From positions 868,001-932,000 of the forward strand of contig JAGMUV010000014.1 in NCBI GenBank assembly GCA_020744425.1: 64,000 bases of DNA. The letters run 5' to 3'. The position numbers were made by a program, and so were the translations under genes. The notes beneath the pieces were generated by a model that worked only from the letters and a program-made list of their open reading frames with translations, was not told the DNA's origin and ran no database searches. Shown here one piece after another: positions 42,132-54,551 of this stretch. Position 1 is the first letter of the stretch. Each line of letters opens with the position of its first letter. Source of the DNA: Dactylonectria macrodidyma (Eukaryota; Ascomycota; Sordariomycetes; Hypocreales; Nectriaceae).

Positions 42132-45100
42132 TGCGCCGAAAGTGATATGTTAAGTTTGTAAGAGTTTCTTCGGGGCTCAGAGAAGCACAAGGGATATCCG
42201 AAAAGGGGGATTGGTTATTTAAAAGCGGTAATAAGTATGACAGATTGCTGGAGTCTGGGGGTTCGAGTATCTTCAATGAACGGAACTTGGATCCAACATG
42301 GCGCCTTTTTATACATTTTCCATCTATTTAGAACTCCTCACTTCGAGGAAGTCTTCAACTCGAGTATTACAAAGTGCTGCAGTTGTTAGCTGTTGTCGGT
42401 TGATACGTAACAACGGATGCTCGCCCACCCCCGAATGGCGTCTTGCAGACCGGTCAAGTTAGCCCCCTGTGGGGTAACGTGGCCGCGCAAGCCATGAGCC
42501 GATGTTTCCTTTCAGATACTGTGTATCCATGGCGTATGGATTATCTGCCGGCCGGCCAGCCGGTGCCATCGGAGCAGAACCGTTCTCTGCTCTCGACCCC
42601 GGGTCCCGAGTTCCCTAACCAGACGCCGACTTGGCTCGGGCGATATCTTAAGATATCTGACATCGTTTCAAGTCTGGGAAGGGCGATTTCAAGTGCATCA
42701 TAATGTAGATATGCTTGTATAAGTCTAATGATGCTTTTTTTTTTGGCCTTGCTCTGTTTCTCTTGGGCTACTAGCGCACACATCACAACGACCCCCGTGT
42801 TAGCACGGCTTTACAAATAATGACGATTAAAAAGCATAAGATAAAGTCTAAAACCTCTTACATCCTTCTGCAACCCCAAAAGATCAGCGTCGAACGACTT
42901 TGCATGATTGTCTGGCGATATCATGTCCTCATCCTGCAGTTTCCCGTCTATTGAAGTCTTCTATTGGGTTACTCGAACGCCATTGGTAGGACCGTGTCAC
43001 CACGCCAATGCATTTAAGAAGCCGACGAGTTCTGCATCCAACACAAAGAGGGGCTGATTGTTTCACATGCCGTGATATCCCGGACCTTGTCGTCTCTTCT
43101 TAGTAGCGGCATTCGATCAAGGCAGTCAGTGGAGGCCGTGGTGGTCAGGTCGAGCCTATTTGGGCTCTACCTGGAGTCGCTTTGGACGAAAAGCAGAGCC
43201 GGAGTGCTGACCTCGTCCCGATTTTTCTCGGGGTGCTACAACATCAAAGTGACTCGTTGCCTGGCTTTCGCTAAACTCCAAGCTGTTCCCGACACCAAGA
43301 ACCCGAGATTGTACAATGTCGAGACAGAACGTCGAAACGGCTTGTGTATCAGTCTAGGACTCTCACCACACGAGGCAAGGCTTTCTCCCTGACTTTTTCG
43401 GGGTAGGGGATATAGAGCCGTTCCTAACCTTGGCGCTGTCATACTAACGGACCAAGTGTCATCACAACTAGGGACACAAAGCATGAAGTCAGTGTGCCAT
43501 GTGGATGTGGCCTGGAACTTCTGGAATGAAATTAGGCCGAATCCGCCGAAGGTCGACACAATGCTGTTGAGCAACCATTCGGACCTGGAGTATTTGATAT
43601 ACAAGCTTCAGGTTACCCCACGTCGCGAATAGATCTTGCGACGCCTGCGTGATCCGGATTTTTGCGTTACCTACCCTATAGAGCCGGCTGGGACTTGTGT
43701 GATCTGAGCCCGAATGTCTGGATTGGGAACGTCGCTGGGAAGTATTCTTTGCTGTATGTTTTTCTCTTGTACACCTCCCTTCGGCCGTAATATTGGTGCA
43801 ACCTTCAACGGCTACTGTAGTTGTGTAGACCAATTTCCACAGCTCGGCAAGGACGGTTTCGAAGCAATTAGCCGAGACACCACGGCTCTCCCACGATGGC
43901 TGCATATTTCAGACTATCGATTTGCCAGTTGGTGACACAAAAAGACCATGCCAGCATTTTCCGGGCCACCTGGAACTTCTAGAACTGAGGCTTGAGGGAT
44001 GCGTACCACGTTTCTTTCCCACCCCATTGGAATCGCCATGCGGTGGCCTTAACCCTCAATGTTGTGACTCTACCATGCCACCCCAAAACTCCTCTTTGAC
44101 TTATCTATCACATTCCTTCATAGCGTATTATTCTCAGTGTATCAGCCACCATACCAGCTTTCAATGCCCATGTAACACCACAGAAAGTACAAGTCGTTCA
44201 TGGTAAACAGGAGGCGTCTAGTCAGCTTCGGGGCCCCCGAGATGCTGGGAAAATACTAGTGACATGATCACATGTGGGACGCGGATCAATGGTTTATTTT
44301 GTTGTGTGGATGCAATAATTGCTCGGAGACTGAAAGTATGGGATTCACATTTCTCATCATGCCAACGTGAAAGCTCTAGAAGATGTCCAGTGTCTCTTCG
44401 TGTCTCGTCTCCTACCCCGGCGCTTGCTCGCCTTTTTCGGGATGACGTCTCTCGGCCCCTAGCCGCCTAAACTCAACTGAATGCCCGTGGAACCTCCCTA
44501 TATTGTGTCATCCGCAGACGGAGCTGAGACTCCAGGCCCGACAAGGCCATTTGGTGTGCCCTTGCTATCTTCCACTGACCCTTCTCTTCTCCGAGTTCGT
44601 AGCAATGCAATGTCCGCAAAGCAGTGACCAACTAGGGCAAAAATCCGAGACATTCGACCGCGAGGGCGCCTCGGGCACTGGCAGTAGTGGCATGCGCCAA
44701 TTTATTTGACGTGACATGAACGAGGAAGTCTTGGGATGAACTCCTAAACGTTGACAAGACCAGAATACTCCAATACTTGAACAGATGGCTTCCGTCTACT
44801 CCACTGACGTGATCGTACAAATCGATATGAGACAGTCAATAGTTGCCCGTTTTGGATCCACGGTAGCACTCACAGCACAATGAGCGTTACGATAACCAGC
44901 CCCCCGGAACGGGACCCATCTCCCAAAACCTATCGAGTTGACTGCTCCAACGAGTGCTCGATCTGACCTGAACGAGAGAAGGCGTGAGCATGTGTGTGTT
45001 TGAGAAAGCCACTACACAAACGGCAAGGTGGGTAGGATGAAAAAGAACAGGGCGGACTGCAGGAAGGTGAAATATCCCCCATTCAAGCATGAAACAGCCC

Positions 45101-45797
45101 CCCAGCGTTCCCCAGACCTGACCATTATGCTGATTGCTTACTCTTGTCACAAACAACACCCGCATTCCCAACACTTCCCGACTAGCACTAGCTTTTCGCC
45201 CGGCCAACCTGGCAAGTTTCTAACTAGCTACCGGGCGGTGATGACGATGCTACCTGGCGTCGCGGGACGGCCGTGACAATGCTGTTGAGGTTGCCACGCG
45301 GATATAAACTGCATGTTGAAGAGGGCAGAGGCAAACTTGTTGAGGCTTGCGCGACATCTTAAGGAGACATGACCAGCTTTACTCATTGACACAATGTTCT
45401 CTTCAAGATATGTTGACAGAATCACTAGGAACTTGGGGTCTGGGGCCTCAGGAGTGCTATAAAACATACGAAGAGGGCATCCAAATAAACTCTATCTAGG
45501 CGGTGTATCCCTGGCTAGCTATATGGGGCACTGGGGTATCGAGAAGTGCCAGCCTTCTTTCCTAGTGCCTCTACTTGTGAACGTCCAGTAATTAGACCCA
45601 ACATCATGCCAACGCTATCCCATCCCAAGCCATGTTCGCCCCATGTTAGGTAGGCAACCTTATGCTTAAGGCATATCGTTATCGGGCGTGCCAGCCACTA
45701 GCAATTTTGAGCCTCATGAATCATAACACACCAAGTCGCGTCCTTGATGACTGTTCAGCTGAGTGATGTGAGGCGACACATGTCTCAGTAGCATACC
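42132..45797. other. Gene-poor region, middle part
   Basis: Several open stretches of 60-140 codons on both strands, none with a domain signature, start context or intron structure I can support. No transposase, reverse transcriptase or terminal repeats were seen. Confidence 0.4.
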
Positions 45798-46295
45798 CTA
45801 AGAACGTCGTGATGGAATGCGTTGGCGACTTGAGTTGCTCTTTGCAGATTTAGCGTCCTTGACATGATCAGAAGACTCTCTCTGTTCATCAAATCCTGTA
45901 CTTCCGTAGTCGGCTCGTGTACTGCTAACGTCTTCGGCTCCCGCACTTGTGTGCCACATGGCTCCGTTGCCATGATCGACTGTTTGGTGCCGGTAGTGAT
46001 GCTGAGGATAGCCATATGGGTTGGCTTGCGTGGAGGTTGGCAGCGCCTGGACCTTCGCGATGCCATCCCATGGGTCATCCGGGCCGTGTTGGTGTACCAG
46101 TGCCACAATTTCATCGACATTAAGGGAGTGTTGTCTTGTGGTCGGGACCGAAGCGTACCCTGTGTTAGGGTTCGGCTCTCTGGTCGACATGCTGTCAGCT
46201 GGAGTTGCATCATGACGTCGCTGTACCTTGACCATCATGTTAACATTGACTGAAGCCCCCTTTTGGGCCACGTCTGTCCAATTCTGAGAGTTCAT
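45798..46295 (-). CDS. Possible orphan hydrophilic protein
   Basis: A 165-codon frame from the ATG at 46295, starting MNSQNWTD. It is rich in Ser, His, Gln, Asn and Asp, with a basic Ser/Arg-rich end, and is probably disordered. The frame is open further upstream, so an earlier exon is not excluded. No domain or targeting signal was recognised. Confidence is low because there is no homology support. Confidence 0.3.
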   Translation of the reverse strand: MNSQNWTDVAQKGASVNVNMMVKVQRRHDATPADSMSTREPNPNTGYASVPTTRQHSLNVDEIVALVHQHGPDDPWDGIAKVQALPTSTQANPYGYPQHHYRHQTVDHGNGAMWHTSAGAEDVSSTRADYGSTGFDEQRESSDHVKDAKSAKSNSSRQRIPSRRS

Positions 46296-48867
46296 TATGG
46301 ACAAGAGTAAGAATGATGTGAGAATGGAGTGAGTCGAGGTGCAGAGACTTGAGAGAATGACGGGGACCTCGCCGGGCTTTTGTACGAGCCACGATACACG
46401 GTTGGTCTGTTTATCCAGCAGGAGGAGGAGGCGAATGCACTTCAACATGCAGGTGGCTGTTTGAGGTCTAACCCCTGTCATTGCCGAAAGGGTGTAAAGT
46501 AGGAAGAAGGCTTGAGCTGAGGGAACGCCTGAATGAACGGCCGATTGGATACTTCGTGGTTCGCGAGTGACGGAAAACTTGAGGAAGATGATGAGAAGAC
46601 TTCTGTGCGCCCCAAGCTTGCACCTTGCATACTCGATTCGCACATTTGGATTATCATTCTGTCAAAGCGCAAGAAACAGCCCGTAGCGAGGGGTGTTGAC
46701 CCTCTGCAAAGATTGTGTGATCATCTGTCAATAAGGTGAGCAGGGACGAAGTGGCAAAGCCGCGCCAGCACATAAGACATTCAGGCACATGTTAGAGAGA
46801 CATTAATCCCGCCAGGCCACGGTATTCGAACAATAAACATTGCCCGTTTAAACGCTGATACACCGTCAGAAAGGAAACTAGCCGACTCCGAGCGGGGAAT
46901 GCCAACGTGGTGGCGAAAAGAAGATTTGGGATTCGTAGGCGGGGAATCGCGGCCAGTAGTTTCGAGATCATCTTCAGCCGGGCGTCGAGCTTCCACCCCC
47001 GGTCCAACATAACAAACACAAGCCGAAGGTGCCGAGATCTAGGATGGCGCGTCCTCAGACGGTAAGTCGACTTGTTGGCTGAGCCAAGTTGAAGCCGGGA
47101 GTAGAAGAGAGCTGAGGAGGCATACAAGCGAAAGGAGTGTATCGATCATGATACTGATTGGGCAACACCTGACAGAGCCGCTCCAAAGAGGGTGATATTC
47201 GGGGGGGGGGGGGGGAGGGGGAATTCGCCGAGCAGGGCACGCAGGGCTTCGGCTTGGGTGTGTGGCCGGGCCATCACAGAATGCCGGCCTAAATCATCGT
47301 AGACTCATCTGGTGAGACTGCACTTGTGGCCACGCGTCCGTATCTGGGTGCTGATTTTCGGCTGGGGCTATTTTTGTTAACGTCAGATACGCTTAATAAG
47401 ACGGAAAACTGCCCGCATGTTAAGACAAATTTTACACTTGAGCGCTATTTGCCGTCGGGGAGGGTGCGCCTACGGTTCGCATTTGGGGGCCAAGGCAATG
47501 GCGTTGAGAGTTGAGAGCGTGAGTTAAGCATATATTGAGATGGGGGCTGATGGGGCCGCGTTGCTCATGCTAGTCGGACAAATCTGGAGAATCGTCAGAT
47601 ATGATTTCTTGGTGGACGTAAAGTTATGGGTATGCTGTTAGTCGGGGATAATCCTGGGTGATGATGCCGATGACAATCCTGATGACGGTCGTGATGACAA
47701 TTAGAAGGGATTCAGCTCAGCTGGAGCAACAGCAGGACGCAGGAGTGACGTGGCTACACAAAGTTGACGTACAACCCAATGACGTTGCCTTGCCGTGTGG
47801 TCTGGTGCTTGGTTTGGATACCGTAGCCCTGTCTTTAAAAAATCTCTTCAACAGAGGGCACCGACAGCGTTTCACACGTTTGATTCAGCTTGAATCCGTT
47901 CGTCCAACCGGGGTCTGACAGAACCACACCCGACCCAGTTTGCTGATCAAGATTCAGCCTTACTACGTAGGCGGAGCATGGCTGGCTGCAGGGCGATCTC
48001 AGCGCGCAGCTCTGTGGTGGTTTCTCTGCCTGGAGGAGGGGGGGTGTTCCCACGAATGACTCCGTGTTTCGACTGGGTCCGAAATTAGCATTCGAAATTT
48101 GAATGGCTGTTGTAAAGAACAGGGATGTCTCAAATGCCGAGAGTCGAATGGCGCGTAGCTGATGAGATGGACCATGAAGCGCCCAACCAAGTACCTGAGT
48201 GGCCAGCCGGTTACCGGGAACGAAACGGACGTGTGCCAAAAATTAGGATGAATAGCATGCAAAATGGAAACTCATCGTTACCCCCCCAAAAAAACCCAGG
48301 ACTGATCACGCGCCGATTCAAGAGGGTGTTTTTGGTGAAAGGGCGCGTGAGTGACTTTGTCACCAGACCAAACTTCCGATCTTGTCTAGGGAGGCTTGTT
48401 AGAGAGCACTCTTTTGCACTTGGAAATGATATCGAAAGAGCATGGGCTATGAAATCCAAGATAGTAAGTGAATTTTTCTGGCAATGGAAATTAATTGAGG
48501 TGAGGATCGATGGAAATGAGATGGAGTTGCTATCATTTAATGCCACGATGGAGGATTATGCCCTTGCCGGGCCGAGTAGACATGGCCCGTGCACCAAAAT
48601 ATGTACCTACGTCATCACGAGTCACGGTCCTTCCCACATTGAAATGTCCCTGACGACTCGATAAGGTAATCACCCTCCAAGCCACACCTACAGCTTCGAG
48701 AGCTCCAGCTTCTTGCTTCCAACTTGACGCTCGCCAAGCCGCCCTGTGCAAATAAAACATCGTAACGCCAACATCGCGACATCAACGATCGCAGCACTGC
48801 GAACTCGAAGCTAAACCACGTCCTCGCTCGCGCCCGCGACCGCGCCCGCGCCCGCGCCTGCGTCACG
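46296..48867. other. Gene-poor region, right part, and CSC1-like gene promoter
   Basis: A plus-strand frame of 179 codons (48125-48664) ends just before the CSC1-like gene but has no recognisable feature. A G15 run is at 47201-47215. A GC-rich cgcgcc-type repeat at 48825-48862 lies immediately upstream of the next start codon and is probably in its 5' leader. Confidence 0.4.
47201..47215. repeat. Poly-G run (G15)
   Basis: Fifteen consecutive G, followed by A and five more G. It is a mutable homopolymer, a candidate G-quadruplex component and a site of likely sequencing error. Confidence 0.95.
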
Positions 48868-51658
48868 ATGTCGCTGTCTATCATGCAACCCCAGAAGACC
48901 GACGACGGGTGCGACAAGAACTATGTGGAGCCGGACAACGACAAGAATTTGCTAGTCCAACTCGTGCTCTCACTGCTACTTGGTGTCACAGCTTTTCTAG
49001 CGTTCTGCGTATGTACAATGGGCTCTACTCCAACTTCTTCACCGCCAGTACACCGCAAAAGGTAGTCAGCTAAACCCCAACTCCAGATTCTTCGCCCACG
49101 ATGGCCAGGCTTGTACGCCGCTCGCAAACGTCGCCTCCGTGCCACAATCGATCTCCCCAACCTCTCAAAGTCGGTCTTTGCATGGATGCCTCAGTTGTAC
49201 AAGGTCAGCGAGGAGCAGGTTTTGTCGACGGCTGGCCTTGATGCGTTCGTGGTAGGTTGAAATGGCAAGACACATAATTCAGGCATTGACAAGCGCAGTT
49301 CTTGACCTTCTTCAAAATGGCGGCTCGACTCTTTGCTGTTATGGCATTCTTCGCAACCGTCGTTCTCTTCCCAATAAACAAGTATTACCGCGGCTTCACG
49401 CCTGTTATGGGAGGTGGAGATGATGACGACGACGCATCAAACCGATTCTCCCCATTTGCGTCAACCCAGCTCCCACTAGCAACCGAAAATATCGAGTTAA
49501 TTTTAGGAAAAGGCGACGACGACAAGCGCCATGGGACTCAGTATATATGGTCCTATGTTTTCTTCACATACTTTTTTGTCGGTCTCACCATTTACTTTCT
49601 CAACTGGGAGACCTTTCGAATCATTCGACTTAGACAAGACTATCTTGGATCCCAGTCTACCATCACCGACCGCACATTCCGTTTAACCGGCATACCCTCT
49701 GATATCAGGTCGGAAGACAAGATCAAAGATCTGATAGAGAAGCTGAATATTGGGTCCGTCGAGGCCGTCACCATCTGCCGTGACTGGAGGAAACTAGACG
49801 ACCTGGTGGCAGTGAGAGATGTCACTCTGCGAAAACTCGAGGCCTTTTTGACGAGGTACCTGAAGTACAAATGGGACAACGATGAAGGAGACGTTTCGTG
49901 GACGCCACCGAGGGATTACTCTAGCTCGAGTGACTCCCAAGGACAGCATACCGACGAGGACGCTGCGGAGAACGGCCGCCTCCTTGGCCCTGAGGCGAAC
50001 CATATCAACTGGGGAGATGAAGGGCGACCTCATGTTAACCTCCGCTACGGTTTCCTTGGCTTGCGGTACCGCAAAGTCGATGCTATCGACTTCTACGAGG
50101 AGAGGCTTCGACGACTGGATGAGAAGATTATTGAGGCTCGGAAGAAGAAATACACACCCACCGACATGGCTCTCGTCACCATGGACTCGGTCGCCTCATG
50201 CCAAATGTTTATCCAGGCTAGGATAGATCCTCGACCGGGAAGACTGTTGACCAAGCCAACTCCCGCCCCGTCTGACTTGGTTTGGAGAAACGCGTATTCC
50301 CCTCGTGGCATTCGCCGACTCAAATCCTGGGCCGTTACCCTCTTCATCACCCTCCTTACCCTCGTTTGGATTATCCCTACAGCTTCCCTTGCGTCTCTGC
50401 TGAGCATATGCGCCATCAAGCGGGTAGCACCCCGGTTCGCCGATCTCCTGCAGCGCCACGACATTATCTATTCTTTGGTTAGCAACTTTTTGCCTACCTT
50501 GGTGGTGTCTCTTCTCAACGTTGCTGTTCCATATCTCTACGATTGGCTCTCCAACTGCCAAGGGATGATCTCCCAAGGCGACGTTGAGCTCTCCCTCATC
50601 TCGAAAAATTTCTTCTTTACTTTCTTCAACACCTTTTTTGTCTTTACCATCTCGAAAACCGGCCTGGATTTCTGGGCTGAAGTGCAAAAGTTGATGAAGG
50701 ACACAAGCCTAATCCCCGGCCAAATCGCTGGATATCTGGAGGGACTTTCCATCTTCTACATTTGCTTTATCATGCTGCAGGGCGTGGGCCTAATGCCATT
50801 CCGGATCCTGGAGGTTGGTAGTGTCTTTCTCTACCCATTTGAGCGTATGATGTCAGTCACTCCGCGCGACTTCTCTGAGTTGAAGAAACCGCCCGCCTTC
50901 CAATATGGCTTTTACTTGCCAACCGCCTTGCTTGTGTTCAACCTATGCCTCATTTACAGCGTTCTAAAATACGGGTTCATCATTTTGATCACGGGCACGG
51001 TATTTTTCACCCTCGGATACTTCACCTACAAGTACATGCTGCTGTATGCGATGGACCAACCTCAGCATGCCACTGGCGGCGCGTGGCGCATAATATGCTA
51101 CCGAATCATTATTGGACTGGTAGTTTTTGAGACTGTCATGTTGGGTCAGATTGCGTCGATTGCGAAGCTTACCGCCTTCATCCCGTCTATTTTCATCATA
51201 CCGCTCATTCCGTTCACCATCTGGTACAGCTACTACATCAAGCAGCGTTTCGAGCCTTTGACGTTGCACATCGCGCTTCGTGCAATTAGAACGAATAGAG
51301 CCTCGGAAGAGGAGGCTATCTCGGATGATGTATTTGACGACGAGGGTTCTCCACCATCACGACGCCTCCTACGCCGTGGAAGTACGCTGGACGAATACAG
51401 GGAAAAGGATCTTACCTTTGTCAACCCTAGTCTGATTGTTCCGTATGTACTCCCTTGAGCCTGTCGATTAACAAGCAAAGCTAACAGCAGACAAGACTAC
51501 AGCAGCCATGGATCTACCATGACCCACCCCCAAATCTTCCCGATGATCGAACAGAAAGCAGCGAGGGCCAAGGCCCACCCGTCCTAGCCAGTACCGACAG
51601 TAGTCTTGGAATAGGAGAGTCAAACGTGTGGAGAGACAGTGGAGATAATAATGTCTAA
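48868..51658 (+). CDS. CSC1/OSCA-TMEM63-like (DUF221) membrane protein
   Basis: Exons 48868-49008, 49087-49251, 49299-51442 and 51496-51658 give 870 aa. Intron 49252-49298 is only 47 bp. The last junction restores LIVPLQQPWIY, as in the family. The N-terminal region has three membrane helices with the signature RPRWPGLYAARKRR and FLTFFKM between them. A cytosolic RRM-like region (TFRLTGIPSDIRSEDKI) follows, with an acidic insert. Then come the multi-helix DUF221 pore domain and a cytoplasmic tail. Yeast Csc1 and plant OSCA relatives are osmo- or mechanically gated cation channels; fungal paralogues such as Rsn1/Phm7 have less clear roles. It should sit in the plasma membrane. I cannot decide which paralogue group it belongs to. 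Confidence 0.92.
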
Positions 51659-52325
51659 CGACTGGGGTCCGGGTGTTGATGCATGGTAATGGGCGCTTGA
51701 TCGTAGCTTGTCCACGAAGTTGTTGGAAACATTGCTAGACAGTATGTTATAATTACGCTTCCGATTTTACGATATCCTATACCGCTGAGAAAAGTAAGCA
51801 AACACTTGGCGGCTACGAACAAACTCCCTGTTGAAACGTGTGTGCGTGCCGCTTCTCTTTGTACTGAGCAGGAGCCACATGACGTTTGGGTTGCCCATCT
51901 AGCTACGGCCACCACATCACGTTATCTCACTTGCAGTATCGTTTTTCTCTCCATCTACCCCTTTGATACCGAATTAATCACTGCGACTACCTATATCTAG
52001 CATACCTACACATCATCTGGCGCCTCCACTTTGGGAGGCAGGAAAGTCTAAGACGTCCTCACAAATCCTCCTCTCGAGAGGCGTTGCAGGGACAACGCCT
52101 ACCAGACCACGGACGCGTTCGAGAGCTGGCAACGCGCCAGGCAGGAATATGGCGGATAGACCATTTCTTCCCTACCGCAGGAGGTCTGTTTATCCCTAGC
52201 CTGGATACCCCACGGATGTGCAGAAGCTCTAGGGCAGCGACTACATAGTCCTGCAGGTGGATGGTACGTGGCACACTGACGGCGAGAGCTGCCGGGCACT
52301 AACTGTTGCAGAGCGTCCCAGCTCG
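51659..52325 (+). promoter_or_regulatory. Upstream region and 5' leader intron of the F-box gene
   Basis: 667 bp with no coding evidence in the first 550 bp. At 52264-52311 there is a clear 48-bp intron (GTACGT donor, CACTAAC branch, TTGCAG acceptor) that ends 14 nt before the F-box gene ATG. In-frame stops in the exon before it mean it lies in the 5' leader. Confidence 0.6.
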
Positions 52326-54551
52326 ATGCGGCTGCCGAACGAGGCCATACAACAAATCTACCTTCTCCTTTCTCCGAGAGATTACAATGCTGCCCGACAT
52401 ACGTGTCGCTCGTGGTTCCTTGCAAGCCTCGATCGTGGGCTCCTCGTGCGTATGTTGAAGAGGGGTGGTTGGTGGAGCAGTATCCTTCAGCTGATGGCTC
52501 CCCTGAGCATAACACGGCTGTTCAGCCTCGATCAGGAGAGAATTATAAGCAAATGGATCTCGAGAGAATGTTCCCTGGCAGACGTGAAAAAGAGCGCATT
52601 TAAAGAAGTCGGATACACTGCCTTCAATGGATTGGTGCCGGGATCTACGGTTGGCGCACTGCATGGAGCCCTCGTCTTCACAGTCAGTCTGTGCGGACGG
52701 TTCCTTCTAGCGACGCATGGCCAAATGGTCTATGTCTACGAGTTGAACCACGTTTGCTCGGGCCCAGGGTCGACATTCATCGGGTCGACATGGCCGACAG
52801 GGTCTGTTCCGTTACGGCCGAGAGAGCGCAAGATGTTCGGCGTTCCGAGACCTGTGGCTACGGTTGTCTGTCCACGACAAGTCATCTCGTGCAGCATGGA
52901 TACCTCTGCGGGCCGTCACGCTGTTGCAGTTCTGATGGAAGGTCGAATGGGAATGGTGTGCAGTATCATGACAGAAAGGGCTGCAACATGCAGGCCGACA
53001 ACGGCCAATTTATCCCATGAAGCCACTGACCAGAACATGCACAATGCAAACAGTGTCAGTCCCCCTCGGTGTGTTTGTCAGGCCTACCCTGTGTCTCGAG
53101 CACCTCCTATCGAAGAGGGACCGCGATCGGTTTACAGGAGAATCTGTCACCCTGACGATCCCCCTCGTTCTGTCGCACTTTGCCCTCAGCGAAACTGCGT
53201 TGCCTTTGGGTGCACAGCCGGCATTGAGCTTCATTGGGTAGATGCTCTCACAAACCAGGGCCTAAGCAGATGGTTTCCTCTGGCATCGCCAAGTGACTAT
53301 CTATACTTTCTCCCAGCAAGACGAGGAGTCGACACGCCAAAAAGGTTAAGGCTTATCAGCTCTGCTGCAGCTCTTGGCGACGTTTTCGGGCCATTCGGCG
53401 ACATGTACCGAGGCTTTGGGACCAGTTACGTCCGTTCTGGAACCAACGGAGTTGTTTCGGTAATGGGTGCAGGGGCTAGGGGAACAGTCATCCATGATAT
53501 TCATTCCATCAGCGATTTACCCTCACAGCGATCGTGCGTCAGATCACGCGATCTACTTGATCAATGGCAGCCGTGCGACGGCCTTGTCCGCCGGGTCTCG
53601 GCCAGCAGTGCAGATCACTATAGAGCTGTCCCTTTAAGTGATGGATACCATATCCTATTCACAGATCCCAAGACGGGAAACTTGTGCTTGGGCACAGATG
53701 CCCCATTCGGCTCCTTGAATCGACTAATCCGCAAGGTCTGGTTTCGTCCTCCATCGGCCACGTCGTCTCCATTGCCCATGTTATACACTACTGGAGCAGA
53801 CACACGGCATGGGGTCCGCGTTGCAGCAGCATTTTCAGTCAAAGGTGGAGATGCCATGCGTCTTAAGTCAGATGAGGCTACCTCGAGCAAAGCGGCCCCA
53901 CAAAGCGGCCATGGCTCGGACGAACAAATTGTTGTCTTTTACACGATTCCGCCAGACATGTTCCACGACATTTCCCAAGGAAGCATTTGCCCCTCCAAAA
54001 CAGGGGCCGAAAACGAAGAGGTGGAAACCATGTCTGAGTGGGCGGACTGGAGGCCAGAAGAGAGGTATCGTGAAATCGACATATTCGGCGACCCGTTCCA
54101 AGCCAGTGCTGCCGCCTACCCACTGGAGATCCAGGGCCAACCAGTTGCTATCTGTAGCAACTTGGTGGAGCTAGCCCTCGACTCTGGACCCGATATGGTG
54201 CTCTGGGCCTTCAGCGCGGAAGGGTGGGCTCGGACATGGACCATGCATGTTGGGCGTGAGGAGGTGTTCGCTCGGACAGCCGTTCAACACGATGGGAGCG
54301 TGAGGCATGTTGATCCTGATGGTGACATTGTCATGGCTGAAGTGGAGACGTCTGATACGTCAGATATCGCTGGGATGACCTTGCCACTTCTCGACGGAGC
54401 AGCATGCAGGACGCGATGGACCAATACTCCAAGGGAACGATACCGGAGGTTGTTGACAGGAAAGCATGGCGACCGAATGAGTGGCACGGTAAGCGTCGAT
54501 CTAGTGGAAGAAGTGAGCGGCATCACGAGAATGGATGTGGAGCTGCGTTAG
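52326..54551 (+). CDS. F-box protein (fungal, unassigned)
   Basis: Start ATG 52326; the product is 741 aa. The F-box begins almost at once (MRLPNEAIQQIYLLL, then a Cys/Trp-containing helix TCRSWFLASLD), so the protein should bind Skp1 as substrate adaptor of an SCF ubiquitin ligase. After it, a region of beta-strand-like segments from about residue 110 onwards (LLATHGQMVYVYEL, ISCSMDTSAGRHAVAVLMEGRMG) suggests a WD40- or propeller-like fold. No clean WD repeats are visible. The C-terminus is acidic and then basic. The substrate is unknown. Fungal F-box families are large and lineage-expanded, so no orthologue is named. Confidence 0.8.
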   Translation: MRLPNEAIQQIYLLLSPRDYNAARHTCRSWFLASLDRGLLVRMLKRGGWWSSILQLMAPLSITRLFSLDQERIISKWISRECSLADVKKSAFKEVGYTAFNGLVPGSTVGALHGALVFTVSLCGRFLLATHGQMVYVYELNHVCSGPGSTFIGSTWPTGSVPLRPRERKMFGVPRPVATVVCPRQVISCSMDTSAGRHAVAVLMEGRMGMVCSIMTERAATCRPTTANLSHEATDQNMHNANSVSPPRCVCQAYPVSRAPPIEEGPRSVYRRICHPDDPPRSVALCPQRNCVAFGCTAGIELHWVDALTNQGLSRWFPLASPSDYLYFLPARRGVDTPKRLRLISSAAALGDVFGPFGDMYRGFGTSYVRSGTNGVVSVMGAGARGTVIHDIHSISDLPSQRSCVRSRDLLDQWQPCDGLVRRVSASSADHYRAVPLSDGYHILFTDPKTGNLCLGTDAPFGSLNRLIRKVWFRPPSATSSPLPMLYTTGADTRHGVRVAAAFSVKGGDAMRLKSDEATSSKAAPQSGHGSDEQIVVFYTIPPDMFHDISQGSICPSKTGAENEEVETMSEWADWRPEERYREIDIFGDPFQASAAAYPLEIQGQPVAICSNLVELALDSGPDMVLWAFSAEGWARTWTMHVGREEVFARTAVQHDGSVRHVDPDGDIVMAEVETSDTSDIAGMTLPLLDGAACRTRWTNTPRERYRRLLTGKHGDRMSGTVSVDLVEEVSGITRMDVELR

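Noticed and set aside
42900..44710. Series of medium open frames on both strands
   Set aside because: No transposase, integrase or reverse transcriptase motifs, no terminal repeats, and frequent frame changes.
48125..48664. Plus-strand 179-codon frame before the CSC1-like gene
   Set aside because: No recognisable feature and it ends in the probable promoter/leader of the next gene. Kept only as part of the intergenic description.
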